DNA of 64,000 nucleotides from Phymatolithon calcareum (taxonomy: Eukaryota > Rhodophyta > Florideophyceae > Hapalidiales): the NCBI GenBank assembly GCA_977006965.1, contig OZ345363.1:930001-994000 (forward strand), written 5' to 3'. This document shows, piece after piece, positions 1 through 13,480 of the stretch. The position numbers and the translations under genes are program-made. Below the pieces are notes generated by a model. It did no database searches and had not been told where the DNA came from. It saw only the letters and a list, made by a program, of their open reading frames with translations. Within the stretch, counting starts at the first letter, position 1. Every line of letters begins with the position of its first letter.

Positions 1-348
1 TCCATCGTCCAATTCTTCCACACAATTATCGCTCTAAAATATTGGCGAAAGAGTAGGCTCCTTTGGTGCAGTCAGAGTTTTCAAAAAATCCCCGAAGCAA
101 GCACTTGTAGCTCTCCTGTTACATTCCAATGGACGTCCAAGAAGCACTTGAGCTGCAGTTGGGCTTCGAAACAGGTGTGAAGAAACTCATAGGCTTCTCT
201 GAAGCTGCTATTGAGACATGCACCGTGGTTAAGCCAATAATCCAAAAGATCTCTGGAATAAACCGCATACATTGAGGCTAAAAACATTGCCAAATCTGCT
301 CATCGACTGTACCACATCCAGGGCATATATACTTAGTAAATGAAAGCG
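1..348 (-). pseudogene. KDZ-like transposase fragment, copy A (cut by window edge)
   Basis: The reading frame at 81-293 has the segment VYSRDLLDYW followed by an FREAYEF-like stretch. This matches VYSREFLDFW...FSDAYQL in the larger relic at 6345-10244. Just upstream, in a shifted frame at about 298-345, TKYICPGCG corresponds to TKYLCRGC in the other copy, so the same zinc-finger-to-helical segment is present but frameshifted. The continuation runs off the left edge. I assign it to the KDZ (Kyakuja/Dileera/Zisupton) group only through the other copy, which retains the catalytic-like segment. It is a decayed copy with no functional frame. Confidence 0.4.
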
Positions 349-3300
349 AGTCATGAATTAGAGTGTGCAAATTGGCAGGCCTCTAATGAACATACTGAAC
401 ATCCTTGCTAAGCGTCTTTGACGCTCTATGACACTGACGGAGACTCGCAATTTTGTCGCTTATCCTTGGCAAGGAGACACGACTCGGAGTGCACGACTCG
501 CTTTTTTCTGGTAAGGTAGGGAAGAAATCTGAAAGAAACTTATCATCCGAAGGCAGAGAAAACAGCTTCTGCTCCTTTTGGATATAAATTTGGACTCCCT
601 GGTAGGTTCACAGACCATGTCTGGAGATCCTTCTTTGTCTTCCAACGATTTGGGCCGGTACTGGACAACCGTTTTCTTACGATCACGTTTGTATTTTTCT
701 TCGAGAGACACAGAGCTCTTATGATCACTGACTCTAGATGACAGGATAAGTATCTAATTCGCATCTCTGTGGCCATTGTATCACACAACGTGAGTCGATT
801 TTCAGGAACCGTATGAGGTTTGGAAGTAATACAGATTTGGAGTCTGACGAAACGAAGATCCAGAAAACGTTGCGGGCAGTTCGGTACAGAGTTGATGGGA
901 GAATATTCCAGTCAATTTCTTGCTGGTGCACGTTTGAGTTAATGTGCCTGAGCTCCTGTCCCAAAACTTATTGAACAGTACCAATGAAAGACAGGACCAT
1001 GACATGACTATATGTTTTTCACAATGCACCTCGGAATAAATCTAGACCTTTCTGTACCAAATATCGAACACACCCTGTGCTAAAACGACCCGTGTAGATA
1101 TTCTTTGATAGATCCATCACAATTCCAATGGAGCTAAAATGAGACGCCAACGTTGGGGTTGCATAGAGCACCGCAATTGACTAGAAGAGCTAAAATTTCC
1201 GTGAGTGCGTTCACCATCTGAACTCAGTTTTAATATGCATCTTTGTTTGTTCTCAGAACCAACAGCTGACAGGGATGTGGCATCGATGTGATAGCCTGAA
1301 TCATAATCTATGTTTTCGCATGAAGATAGAAGGTTAGTGTTTGAGATTGTGCTGTACTTGTAGCCTGTATAAATATATGGTGTGTCAAGAAGCCGGTCAT
1401 AGTAAAAGTTAACTCTCGAGTTAATTGACTTCCATCTGCAGATGCCATGATTATTCGCAGCATTCCCAAGCAGGCAGTCAATGTCCCAGTAAATCTCACT
1501 CATAACTCTTCCGGGGATATGAAGCTAGCCTCATCCAATAACCATACAGGCGACTGTGATTGTATCGTCATTTCGTTCTGCCCGTATTGAAGACCGCATG
1601 CAATGCAGGCAGGTTTCATCATTCACATGCTCATGAATAATGATCTGAGATACACGCCACTGCTACACACCTGTTTTTCAATCAGTGTGCGGAAAAACAT
1701 AGGATTTTACTTCGTCTTCTCCCGAATATCGTCCCGCGAGCTCGGTAAAATCGTCGATTCTTCTGATCATACCACCGTCCGAACGAGGGACAGGCAGTCC
1801 AGTACTTTGAGGTGTTAACTTCTCTTGGAACGTTTGTGCGCAATTTGAAATCTTGAAAAGCCTTAGAATGTGATAAATTTGCGATGACGTTGACAATCTT
1901 AGAACTGCCGACCTTTCCCCGTCTCAGATATGTATAATTGTTCGTACGTGGATAATATTGACTGAGCATCGTAGAAGAGCACCTGAAGTACACCTGTACT
2001 GTTACGATTGGATTAATAAAAGGCAGGTCTGTACCAAGGAATCCAATTGGTGGCTTCTCCAAGCTGCGCAAGGCATCTAGAACATGTATGACCTAATCAG
2101 AACTTGGGTCTGAGCTTGCAAATGGTTTACAAATGTACAGAGAGGGCTGCTTTGCAGAATTTGTTCTCTTATAATTAGGCCGACTTTTGAAGAGTCACTA
2201 CAAAAATTTTATAAATGGACTCCGGTCGATCTGGCTGAAACACTATCATGCATGAAAGCCGAACCAATTGAAGACTTGCACTAGGGTATTCCATATTGCC
2301 GAGAGAGAATGACAGTATCGGAACATTTCCATCTTCTATTGGGGGCTCAACCAGACCGGAATCTTTCATAAGCACTACCCTTTAATGTTTTGCACTACAT
2401 ACATTAGAGAGGTTCGACTTCAACTCAGAAAAAGCTAGAAAAAATTGAAGATTTTTTTAAATTTTTGGGGAAATTTCGTAACCGTCAAAATGAGCATGTC
2501 CCTCGACTATCATCGCCCGAGCTATCTAGATCGGCATTGCACCCGTTGGGGCGGCCGATCCCCCTGGTCGTGCCCTGGGAGATGTTTATTTGAAAACAAC
2601 AATTACTCTGCCCGTCTGTTTATTACTTGCAGTATTGGCCTACTGCGTCGCTGTAAATATACTGCAAACAAGTCTCGGCCTCTCCAACGGCTTCGTGCCC
2701 CTTTTAGACCATACTCATCATCTCCTGTGGCCGTGAATCAATCAGCTCGTGGAAACCGTGAGTCTACATTTTGAACATGGCGGCTTTGCTTTGATCTACT
2801 GGAAAGGCTGTCGAGGCGTGAATCTCTAAACTTGGGCTCTGATGACCACTGTTGCCATGTTTTTTGAGCTGACCTAAATTTCGTGACGCAGTTCTTTCTT
2901 CTTTTCGTAGACACAGTACCAGTACTATGCCTGTAATCGATCGTTCCATGCTTACAAGTCGCCTGCACAGACCAACTCAGGAAGTATAACTCGAGGAGTA
3001 AAGACCTCGGCTTGGTTGAGTATAAGGAATAATCCACAACAAGTGCCTCTTGAAGATAACCCAAGCCACTGGGAAGTTTTCGAAGGAGCAAATGAAGCAC
3101 TAAGGCGTTTATAAAGAAGATTGAAACCTTGTTAGTGTTTCAGTTTGACATTTCAGTAACTCGAGATCCCACACTGCACTGTCCACGGCCTTTATATCTA
3201 ATAGTACAGGAGAATAAGAAGCGATGACACAAATATCGTCATCCTTTCCCCTCTATTATTCGAAATGTCCACTGTCAGATTTCGACGTCGGCAAATTAGT

Positions 3301-5693
3301 CTCTATCTGACCTCTTGTGAGAAGCACCGCCTGATAGAAACTCTCACCCGTGACCGGAGGACCGCACTTCTGTCAAAGAGGCCGTCGCGTGATGTAACCT
3401 CGTGAAGAAGTATCGGCCGAAAAGACCTCATGTATCATGCGACATCTACAATGAACACTTTTCTCCAGCAGCGACTCTAGGCAAGGACAAATTCAAAGAA
3501 AACGAAGAGTTGAAGGCAAAAACTTCGATTAAGTATTGCAAACAGCTACATGTCAGAACTGATGGTGAGAGGTCATTGGGTTCGCCAATAAATATCAAAG
3601 ACAGTCTGTTCAGTAGCACAGATGTTTTGATATCACGTCGCAAACGGTTAATGTCGCTGGGAATGTACGATAAGTCAAGATTTTTGCACCCGTGGAAAGC
3701 TGCGGCGCACGTATAAACATCGCAATCATATGAACTATTCTGTTCGGTACGGAAAAACCCGTCATCGCCCCAGTCCACTGTATCGGCCAGTTTTCGAGCT
3801 TTCGATATAGCTTAACGCATCAAAGCCCGCGCGGAAGCTGTTTTATAGCATTCTTGAAATGTCCTCTCTTGCGCAAAGAATTTCCCAGGACATTCTTTAC
3901 ATTACATATGTCGACGAACACAAATCTCCAGTGATAAATCTCGTGAACTGGAAGAAATATTTTCTCCCCATTTGAAAGTTCTTCCTCCCTGTTCCATTGT
4001 CCAACGCACTTGTCGTCGTTTCCTGGTCTCATAATTATTGTGTACCAGTACGCGTCTAGAGAAATTCGTGTTTCTAAGCTCAATAGCGAGAAAAACGCAT
4101 TTACTATGACTCCATTGAGACATTTTCTCTGATTGCTCCTCATAATGTCGGCGATATTGACATTCATATTGCCGTAAGTAACAGTGTAGATAAAACTGAA
4201 GAATTGACTTCCTCGGGATTTTAGGATGAATACTTTTCAGGACATTCACCCGATCCAGGAGCGCTTACAATGTTAACCCGTAAAGGGATGAACTTAGAGT
4301 GATTGCCCTGCAGCCGTTCTGTGCTGTCGCCTCGAAAGGTTAGTCTGAGATTTTGATAGCGTGATGGTGGAAGACGTGCAGCAACAGAAACTTTGTTCCA
4401 CTCTCGCGCCTGAGCCACTCCGATGGAATGGCTTTACATAGACGGTGACCCTCCATGGATCTACAATAGCGATTGTTTTGGAGAAGACCGGTATCGCATC
4501 AAATGGTATCCTGCTCGTGCAAGCCGACCTTGAATACTGTTCTTTTTCTGAGCCATTCTGGCCTCCAAAGCAGATAGACCAGTCGATCAGTGATGCGATT
4601 CTGGTCTCTTGCAACAATTTTCGAAGACCGAAAGAAAGATTTATTGACCCTCAGAACGTCTTCGCCCTGAAGACCATCTAATCACAGTAAATGTAATAGT
4701 TTGGTTACTAGTAGGAGTCGAAGAGCCTTTAAATGGATACTATGACGTAACTTCGAATGGGAGTGATGTTCAGATTTTCTGACTTTTTGCATTTTCAAAC
4801 GAACTAGAAACCATTGGAGGAAGATTCGCACCATCTTCAGTACCATATGGAATCTTTCCCTCTGTAGAGTCGTTAATTGCAATATTTTTCGATGATGACG
4901 CACGATCGGCCGTTGCAATTAAGCTAGAGAGGTATTGTGCCACTTTTTCCGATTCTTGGATGTAACTCTGTAGCGAATACGGTAGAGTTGCGGAGAAGGC
5001 TGGTATAATGGATTCTTTTCTCTTCTTTTCCCTTATCCTACCGCATTTTTGGTCCATAAGAATGCCCCTTTCAACTATCATATTAACTCTTGACTCATTG
5101 CCGAGAGCGATTTATCTCCAGCAAAGAGAAAAGGTTTTAAAACTGCGATTTCGACTGCAGAAGCTCGTGGTAGATTTCAGAGCAATGATTTGACACTTTG
5201 AAACACAAATTAAAGCTCTCTTAGTTAACCGTGGGGGATGCTTGAAAACGTTAAGTACAACTCGAAAGCGGTGGAATTTCGCTTTCGCGATGCTGACTGG
5301 ATATTGTGAAACATACTGCGAGAGGTTGGGAACGCTTTCTCGGGCCATTACCTTGTCCAAGTCCTTAGAAATTCTCAGTTTTTCTCCTTTATCATGTTTC
5401 GTTTTAGAAAGGTCTTTACCATCGCAATAAGGCGAAGTATCAATGCAAGTACCGGAAGCGTTTTGCTGGATCATGAGATCTTCTCGCAATCGTGCCGCTA
5501 CAATGTTCGCCGCTGACGTGTATGTGTTTGCGAATGACGGGGAAATGGCGGCCCTCGCAGGTTTCTCCTTCGAAGCGTCATCTCAATACATCTCCAATTT
5601 CGGCCAAGAATCAGGTGCTGGTTCATGGATTGGGCTGCTTTTGGCACGAGGCTGACTTATGGAAGTCTGTCCTTGTTCTAATTTGCGATATGT
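349..5693. other. degenerate minus-strand remnants, no identifiable gene
   Basis: Several minus-strand stretches lack stops for about 100-130 codons (1117-1503, 3820-4167, 3902-4249, 4770-5081, 5112-5489). None shows a domain I recognise, and adjacent stretches are in different frames separated by stops. The pattern fits an old transposon or gene relic on the minus strand. The 5112-5489 stretch is basic and charged, and 4770-5081 is serine-rich. I see no promoter, RNA gene or terminal repeats. Confidence 0.3.
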
Positions 5694-5887
5694 GTGCTGC
5701 GGTGGGCTGGGGAAGCCGCTTCGCGTCTTCCAGATTCTTCCATTGATCCATTTTCCACACTGCCAAGTCTTCCTTTGATCCAATTCTTTTTCTATAAAGG
5801 TCCCCGCTTCGAGGCGCCCTCGGCGTTTTGCCAGGGAACAACCCGACCACAGCCAGTGTGCCAACTTGCGCGTTTCAAACCCCCACA
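5694..5887 (+). repeat. LTR fragment (3' part), family copy 3
   Basis: This segment matches the 3' half of the LTRs at 8352-8785 and 26246-26603. It shares the TCTATAAAGG TATA-like box at about 5791, the stretch CCAGGGAACAACCCGAC and the terminal CCCCACA at 5881-5887. It lies in the same orientation as the 26.2-kb copy. The 5' half is missing, and no primer-binding site follows the CCCCACA end, so it is a truncated relic. Confidence 0.7.
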
Positions 5888-6344
5888 GAACTCAATTTCG
5901 CGTCCATACTTTCTCCTGGGTACTGAAATTAGTCTCGCAAATCAAGTTACTCCAATTGGCCGGATCAGAAGGGGGATGTAAAAACACGAAGACGTTAAGA
6001 ATTAAGTTTATTAATAAACTTTGAAGTAAGACGTTGTTCTGTATACTATGATCAACAATGGCATTAACAAATACTGCTCCGCGAGTGGTACTTATCTGGT
6101 GCCCTGGACCAGTATGCGAAGAGGTTGGCCCGAAGAGTCATCTCTTAAGATTAGCTGCCACGTCAGAGATTTTTGAACTTGATGGAATCGTGCGGATAAT
6201 AGATTTCCAAGCCGATCATTCAAAAATACAGTTCGTAATTACAGATTCGGATTAGAAAACACTATAGACTGTAGTAAAATGTTTTCTGTCAAGGCTTTCG
6301 TCGAATACTGACATTGTCTTCCGATATGTTCTGAACAAAGTTTA

Positions 6345-9300
6345 TTAAATTGAATCAAACGAGAGATCGTCTATTTTACAAGCCTTTTCGCCTTTTCTCG
6401 TATTCTTAGAGTCATCCTGAGCAATTTCGTGCGCGCAAGGGTTTTTTTCTGTTGTCGTAGGATTCAATGCACTTTTAACAAAATCTATTCGATTTCCCAC
6501 TCTGCTACACAAAAGGCAATTGCATGCAATAATGGAGTCTCCCACTTGCAGTAAATCACTGTCCTACTCATCCCACTTTCCCGTACGGTCTCCGTAAAGA
6601 GCCCGAAGATTCATGAAAAGGATCTTATCGAGCACAAAAGGCATCAGATTTGTACCGTTTAGGAACCAAACTACGTTTACTGACTTAGCAATTCTCGCAT
6701 TAATTGCCTCCGCTCTCGACGTGTTGTGGTAGTGGAGAGATTCGTAGTTTTATGCATCGAAAGCGGAGCAGCACTTATGAGACATGCAATGGAACAGGTC
6801 GAACTCTATCTGAGCTTCGTTTAGAATCCATGGAGATCGCAAGACAACAGATTTGATTGCACTACAAACGTTGTCGTAGTAAATGGCGCTCAGTATTTTT
6901 GGGAACAGATTCAGTATCACGGACATAGCGGTTGAAAGACTTTCACTGGCCTCTACGATCGACCCACCCAATAGCTTAGGATTTTCACAGACTCACTGGA
7001 CTGTGAAAAGCCCAGGGGAGTGTGAGGAAGAAATTTGTAGATCTTTACGAAAGTGCTCCTAATCTCAGGTTGAGCGTTATCATTCACGAATGGAAATAGT
7101 GGTCGACAAAGTGCCCTGCTAGGAAAAATATTCTACTTGTTTCAGAGGGTTGTCTGATCCGAAGTCGGAGCTTAAATTGGGAACTGAGTGTTTATACTTC
7201 GTGTTGTAGCTTCTAGCTGCCGGAGATTTCCCTTTTGCCAAATTGAGAATAAAATCTGCTTCTATGGCCTCTCCTATTACATTGACATTCAACCTTGCCA
7301 GATGTCGTATTGCTGACCGTGAGAAACTTGATTCATGAGAGATAGCAATGGTTCGTATTTTCTTTCGAAATAGCAGTGGAAATCTGTATCCCAGATGGAC
7401 AGTACATCCGCAAAACCTTGCTCGCATCCCTAAGGCCCCGCATGGATTTGCCACCCGGCCATCTTTACGCCAGCGAGTTCCCGGCTCTGTTGAATTACTG
7501 CACTATGAGTAACGCAATAATTTCCTTGATACACTAACGCAATCGGGTACGCTTTGCTCCTTGCTTAGTATGGCAACTAGAAAAGGGCTTGTGGCAAAGC
7601 GTCGTAAAAATTCGACAGCATGCATTCGAAAAGTTTTGTTCCGTAATAGATGACATAACTGTAACTCCGGTGGAAAGGCTACGAAATGTTTCTGTGGAAA
7701 TCGCGGACCTAATAGATCTAGTGATACTTGATTCCCCACCGTTTATCTTGGGGACAAATGCAGGTGTTCTGCTGCTTTCCACAATTGTGAGCATTGGAGT
7801 TTCTTCCCTTGAATTGCACTCGCATTGCAAATCTGAACCATCTTCCGAGGGACCTTTGCCTTCCTCGTCGTCAGTACCGTTGTCTACGTTATACATCTCT
7901 GTCCGATTGTCATCAGCTTTCGTGCTTTGCACAATATCAACTTAATACTTTTGCGAAGAACTCCGTGTTCCACGTGGACGGTCGAAACGATTTCAAACAC
8001 TCTAGCAATGCCAGCGCATGCTTGAGGCTCTGCTGCAGGCGGATTTTATTAAGCGTATGCAGATTTCCAGTCCTTCTTTTCCTCTTTTGTTCTCATGGAG
8101 ATTTCGAAAAACGGCTCAAGCTTGTATTTTTTCTAAGAGTCACGCAGGGACACTAAAATCCATCTTGGTCCAACGTTGTGGAAAATGACCTACAATTTAG
8201 AAGCATTTCGCGCTCTAGGAAGACCGAGAGTGACCCGTACAATCTTAGGTAATGTCCCCAAGATTCCAGTCGCTGTGCTGTCCATCACGACGCCTGATAT
8301 CTCTCTTTTAAGAGAATATCATGTACTTCAGCTGAAATCTTCCTCATATATTGTGGGGTTATGAATCGTACAGGACGGCACACTGGTTTTGCTGGGGTTG
8401 TTCCCTGGCGGAAAGCCGAGGGCGCGGACCTTTATAGAAAAAACATTGGATCAAAAGATGACTTGGCAGTATGAGAATTGGATCAATGGAAGAATCTGGA
8501 AGCGGGGAAGCGGCTTCCTAGCCCGCCGCAGGCACCGCACTGTAATGATCACAATGTAAGCAATGTAGTGTAAGCATCTGTAAGCTGTAATGCTCTGTAA
8601 GTAGCAGGTCTAGGGTTTGCCTTCAGTGATCCTTAGTGATCTAAGTACGTATCTAAACCTACGGTACTGTAATTACTGTAAAGCTATCTGTAAGGGCTTT
8701 CTGTAAATGCAAGCTGTTATGGCTAGTTGAAGGGAGCTAGTCTTAGACGAAAGTAGGGAGTATGAAAGTGGCGTTGGACGCCACATAAATGCACCTTACA
8801 GCATAGTAATAGTTTTGAGAAATTGAACGAAACAATAGCTTGATGCTCTCCTTTTAGTTTCATAAGGGAAGCCTATGCTCAATGCAAGCACGCTCGTGCT
8901 ACGACTGGTGAGTTTAGAGAGCTGATACGCGTCCGAGAACGATTCCCTGACGCACGCAGTCTGGTAAGGCCAAAAATCCAAAAACTCCCGACTGTAGACC
9001 TGCCGTTCCGCTGCACTGAATACCGTGTTGTCAGCACGGTCAAAGTAATTAACTATAGAGCATCCCCTGCAGAGGTATTTAGTGACAAAAACATCGGCGG
9101 TTTCAGAATTCCAGAACAGGAACAAAAACGTGGGGATGTCCATTTAAAGGTAGTTTACAAATGCGGAATCAGTTCATTTGCTCTGCGAGTGTCAAATGTC
9201 GAGCGTATTGCGATCCAATCCGCTGGAAGAGTATCTTTCATTACGTGGTCATCCAAACACATGTCATGCTCGAGAAAAGATTCAATTTTTTCCGGTACGA

Positions 9301-10244
9301 AATCACTGGAGCAGCTCACTTCGATATGCCTGCAAGACTTTCTTCTTTGTCTTGCCAGCACGAGCAAGAAATCTGCAATGAATTTGTGATCGTCGAATTT
9401 TGAAATAAGTTGTTCGTGAACATAACGCAAGCTGTTCGACCAGCTTAATAAATCTCTTTTTCGGAAATTTAAACCAAAACACATAGCGATCTCGATTTTC
9501 AGGAGCTTGTTTTGCGTACGGTACAGATAGAAACATTAGTCGCTCTGTACATCGCGCGCAGCGCCTGTATTGCACGCGTGCCAGCCGAGGGTCAATCGAA
9601 ACAATCCCTTAAGCTATCGAGTAAACGGAATATAGTAGCAGAGAATGACTGCAATATCGTGGCGCGATGGAGCAAAACGACCGCCTACTTGCATTCGGTA
9701 TTTGCAAGTTCCTCTTAATGCCGTCATTTCTGTTGTCAGCAGCAGAACAGCAAATGCCTAGGATGAATTTCATCTCTCGATTCTGACATGATGGATGACC
9801 AAATGCAGATGACTCGATAGACGCCGAAATGTGCATGTATCCGATGATGTTGAATGGGTTATTCTCATTCATCTCGAACAAAAGGATGTATTCTCCATCT
9901 GCAGCTTTCCCTTGGCGTAATATTCTCGGAATAAGACGAATGGACACAGGGCTGTTTGCCATGCTCTATTTTGATGTCGAAGCATGTGGCACTTGAACCT
10001 CGACTTCGCAGTCATCGTTCACACCTTCTTCTCGGACCAGGAAAATGTCCCCTTCGCCTGGAATCAAGATTCCAGAATTCTCAGTATCAGGTAAAGCAGC
10101 GGTTGCTCTTGCTAACTTATAGATGATTCCGCCGTTCTCAGAATTGGAACGAATATACAACTCCTCCTTACGCACGTTCTGATTCATTAGTAAACAAAGC
10201 GGTAGGTCTTGATTCGGAAATGTGCAGGAGCGCGGAAAATGCAT
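6345..10244 (-). pseudogene. KDZ-like DNA transposase relic, copy B, split by an LTR
   Basis: Minus-strand pieces can be ordered into one decayed transposase: 9966-10244, 9609-9962, 9303-9575, 9155-9484, 8796-9143, 7534-7932, 7119-7454, 6750-6971 and 6345-6545. The best-preserved part (6600-6971) has SAIYYDNVCSAIK, then FDLFHCMSHKCCSAFDA, one in-frame stop, then NTSRAEAINARI. This matches the KDZ-type layout of an acidic residue in YDNxC, a DxFHxxxHxC motif and a later E/N-rich helix. A CNCLLCS cluster (6345-6545) and a TKYLCRGC finger (8796-9143) are cysteine modules often seen in such proteins. Many stops and frameshifts make it non-functional. An LTR (8352-8785) sits inside it. Confidence 0.5.
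8352..8785 (-). repeat. solo LTR, family copy 1 (434 bp)
   Basis: Read on the minus strand, it begins TGTGGCGTCCAACGCCAC and ends AACCCCACA, so it has TG...CA ends, and it aligns along its length with the LTR at 26246-26603. It contains a TCTATAAAGG TATA-like box. The five flanking bases are TATAT on the left and TAAAT on the right, an imperfect candidate target duplication. No internal retrotransposon region adjoins it, so it is probably a solo LTR. It interrupts the KDZ-like relic. It is 76 bp longer than copy 2 because it keeps a segment around 8465-8540 that copy 2 lacks. Confidence 0.7.
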
Positions 10245-11085
10245 TTGGGAAGGAATTAGTAAGCATATTTCAGGTCAGCTACTGGGCGGACAATAATCCC
10301 ATGAGATGTGATTGATGAGCAGGGGCTCGGAATATTCAGAAAGTTCTAAACTTTTTTTATATTTTGTCTACATTTGGCGGGAAATATTCAAACATATTTG
10401 AGTGAATAACGATGCAATAACACAGTGCCACACACCCACCACCCTGCCCCTCTAGTGGGCCTCTGGAAGGTATATAGGACCACTGCGGTCACCAATATAG
10501 ACCCTGAAATGCTCCTGCAGGAGATGATTGAAAGTATGTCAGCATCAATTAGTGGAATCTTACAGCATCAAATACAGCACCCCCCCCATCGCTCTTTGAA
10601 ATGGCTCAGTACATTTGCAAAGATTATCAAACATGGACGAATTTAGAGGATTTCCCCGTATCATTGGTATGAGCCATATCCATTTGCAATCCATTTGCAA
10701 AAGGCAGGCAGCCCTGTTCGCAGAACTTGTTAATCTGAAAATCTGAACGATCTGACTCATCGTTCAGAAATTTCAGGTGTCATTCCCAACAATGACAAAG
10801 AAATGCCCAGAGACAGATCTCACTTCAGCGCCCAGTGCACCTTCTACAGCATTGGAAGTACGATTGTCCACGTTTTTGGGCACATTTCGCGGCACCGTAG
10901 TGTGAGCAGGAACGGAAATATTGTGCGAAGGCGAGCAAACAAGGCGCTCACAAGACAAGCAGTATAAAGAAAATATGATAGCACCACTAGGCTAAAGATG
11001 TATGTCCCTGATCAGGAACATGTGTGAACTAATGATGAAATGTATATCAAGGATGCGTATCCTAACAAATGTCTTAACTAATAAA
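10245..11085. other. non-coding stretch containing a dispersed repeat
   Basis: No supported gene. About 10996-11060 (ATGTATGTCCCTGATCAGGA and following) is repeated in direct orientation at about 15479-15543, so it belongs to a dispersed repeat. A C-rich run occurs at about 10570. Confidence 0.4.
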
Positions 11086-12331
11086 TCAGGGGTGGAGAAA
11101 GAGAAGAGAAATGGGAGAAGCAATTTGTATCCTCAACACTCCTCTGAACCCCATTTGAATGAGGAAGACTAAATTCTTGGAAAAGTTTTTAGAACTGAAA
11201 ATCTTGAGCACCGTTGTGTGTGTGCTGTTCGGAGGCAGCTTACGAATCTTTGCATCAATCCTTTGAAGTGATTCCACCACTTCGGGCGTTTCGATATGGC
11301 CCGAACAGTTGTCCATGAACACAACTCTCGTGCGTCCATCCGAATCTTTGGTAATAGCGCGACTCTCGTTCAGCCAATCATTGAAAACCATCTGATCCAT
11401 CTATGCCCTGGGTCCTGTCCTGTATGAGACACCAGGAATGTTATCAGGAACACCCTGAATTGGGCAATTTCTTTGACGGTTCTTGAATATCATGACGGTG
11501 CTTCAATCTTTGAGTTTACGCCTCCACTTATACGAAGTACCATTGTCATCCCTTCGCCACCAGAAGAAACGTCCGCATATTTTACATTCTCATCGCCTAC
11601 GTAGCCAAGTGTGCGATGGTTTTCTTGATTCATCAAAAAGTGCTTTTCATCCATATTTTCGACCATGTTCTCATCAAGAACGCCAGAAGCGAAATCCCTT
11701 TCTAATTGACCCAAATGATAGTCAATTAATTTCTCAGTGTAAACACGGTGAGCTGCACAGCGCGCAAGTGCTCCACATTGCTTTCGTATAATGATGTTGG
11801 ACCGATTCATAAATGCATAAACCCAGTGGTCCGTAATACGGTCTCTGATTGGCTTTCCAGACCGCTCATCAACGTAGCTTCAAGGGAATGGAGAGTAGGC
11901 GTCACTCAATGTGTGAAGAGCGAGCTGCTTCAACAAATCAATGTTGAACTTGACATCCTCAGTGCGCAAATGCTCGAATTCCACCAATAGGATTGCGTGT
12001 AAGTAGTCCACCCAGGCTGCACGCTTGCGTCCGCGCCCCTGCAGCGCCTTTAAATGAGCCTTTTTCACCGATACGCCCAGAATCCTGCGAGAGGTTACAG
12101 TCATCGCCCTGTTTTCGGGCGTTTTCAATTGGGCTTTGAATTCGGCTCTTTTCCATTGCTTGACCAGCGGAAGAGCATAGGAAACGCCTTCACAGCCTTG
12201 GAAGCAATATGAGTATCATTTCCAGCTTCAGAAGCGACATTTTCCATCCAATGAATTGCTCGAAGTCGTTGGGATTTTGTTGAAACGTTTTGGATGGATC
12301 GTTTAGGAGCGGTTTGATTGGGTGAGGCCAT
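11086..12331 (-). pseudogene. pogo/Tc1-like DDE transposase relic
   Basis: Minus-strand pieces read in order as a DDE transposase. The start is MASPNQTAPKRS at 12331. A helix-turn-helix-type segment at 11880-12128 contains GRGRKRAAWVDYL and the VEFEHLRTEDVKFN motif. The first catalytic region at 11490-11810 has ENMDEKHF, then RNCPIQGVPDNIPGVSYRTG after a frameshift. The second at 11086-11400 has VVFMDNCSGH and KLPPNSTH. Frame changes near 12126 and 11490 and an in-frame stop just before 11400 disable it. The third acidic residue is not preserved. Terminal repeats could not be located. The GRGR...VKF layout is one I associate with pogo-like elements of protists. Confidence 0.65.
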
Positions 12332-13278
12332 AGTGTGTGGCTGAGAGATGTCCGTGATGTTCGTGAAACAGTTAGCATTGGGAGTTTCCGAATGTGATGG
12401 ACCACCTCTCGACTTCTCTTTCCCGTTTTATACCTATCTGCAAATCTATAACTACGCTCTGTTTTCTGAACATAGCAGGAAACTGCATACGTAAAACAAT
12501 TAAGATTTTTGTCGACGGAGAAATTAAACACGCGTACTCAGATGACACGGTGCTTCATGTTTGCCGTTTGCTGTAATAAACTTTAGTGGAAAAATGATAA
12601 TTCAAGCTTTCCCTTAAAAATATTAAACAAGTTCGATATAATTTGAGTACGAGCTTCCCTCTCAAACCCCTTCAGCAAAGTTGATACTCTGATAATTACA
12701 GCTATGAGAACCGACAGACTAATTTCCCAAACTAGTGCAGTTCTCATAAACGAAAAGAACACTAAAAAATTTATTCTGTTTTCTCAACTTTTCGGCCAGG
12801 TTTTGTTTCTTGTGAAAATACTTACAGCGAGAAATAAACGTTTTCCAGAATTCTTTTGAAATCCTTTGCAATAATAAATTTTATTTCCAAATAATTGCAG
12901 TTTCAAGTAGGATTGGATTGGATTTCTGTTTAATTGAAGCTCCCTTTGTCAGGTGCACCTGAGAGACTTTTCGTTGCGCTACAAAGCTTCGCTTATGTTA
13001 TCATTTAAGTAGTTTATTTCGGAAAATTTCTTTGGACAGCATCAACTGCCATTTCCAGCATCCCTTTTTGAATATCGGAAAATCGTTGTTTCGGCATTAA
13101 GTTTGAAATATGCATGAGGGCTTCATCTAGTTCGGAATCTTCGTTTTTTGCTTGCAGTTTCGAATAGGATACCCAAAGCTTTCAGTACAACTTTTTTCCG
13201 CTACTACTAAAATCGCTGTCTCTGTGTGTGTGCGTCTGTCGGTGTCTCTTTTGATTCCCATTTGTTACATTTTTACAA
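12332..13278. other. AT-rich non-coding stretch with a dispersed repeat
   Basis: No gene recognised. About 12912-12975 (GGATTTCTGTTTAATTGAAG and following, through CACCTGAGAGAC) is repeated in direct orientation at about 16913-16970, with a small length difference. Confidence 0.4.
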
Positions 13279-13480
13279 GATAAAGTTCAACAGGGTGGAT
13301 ACGCGCTGAGGTGAGGGATCACTCGGCAATCTCCAGTTTTCTTCTTTTTGTGCGAAATCTATTGGCTGAATGCAGGAAGAAGATAAGGTTCAACAGGGTC
13401 GATACGAACTGAGGTGAGGGATCACTCGGAATCCCTAGTGTTCTTCTTTTTGCGGGAATTCTATTGGCTGTATGCAGTAA
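13279..13480. repeat. tandem duplication, two copies of about 103 bp
   Basis: Two adjacent units start at 13279 (GATAAAGTTCAACAGGGTGG) and 13382 (GATAAGGTTCAACAGGGTCG). Both continue through GAGGTGAGGGATCACTCGG, TTCTTCTTTTTG and TATTGGCTG. Mismatches are scattered. The function is unknown. Confidence 0.8.
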
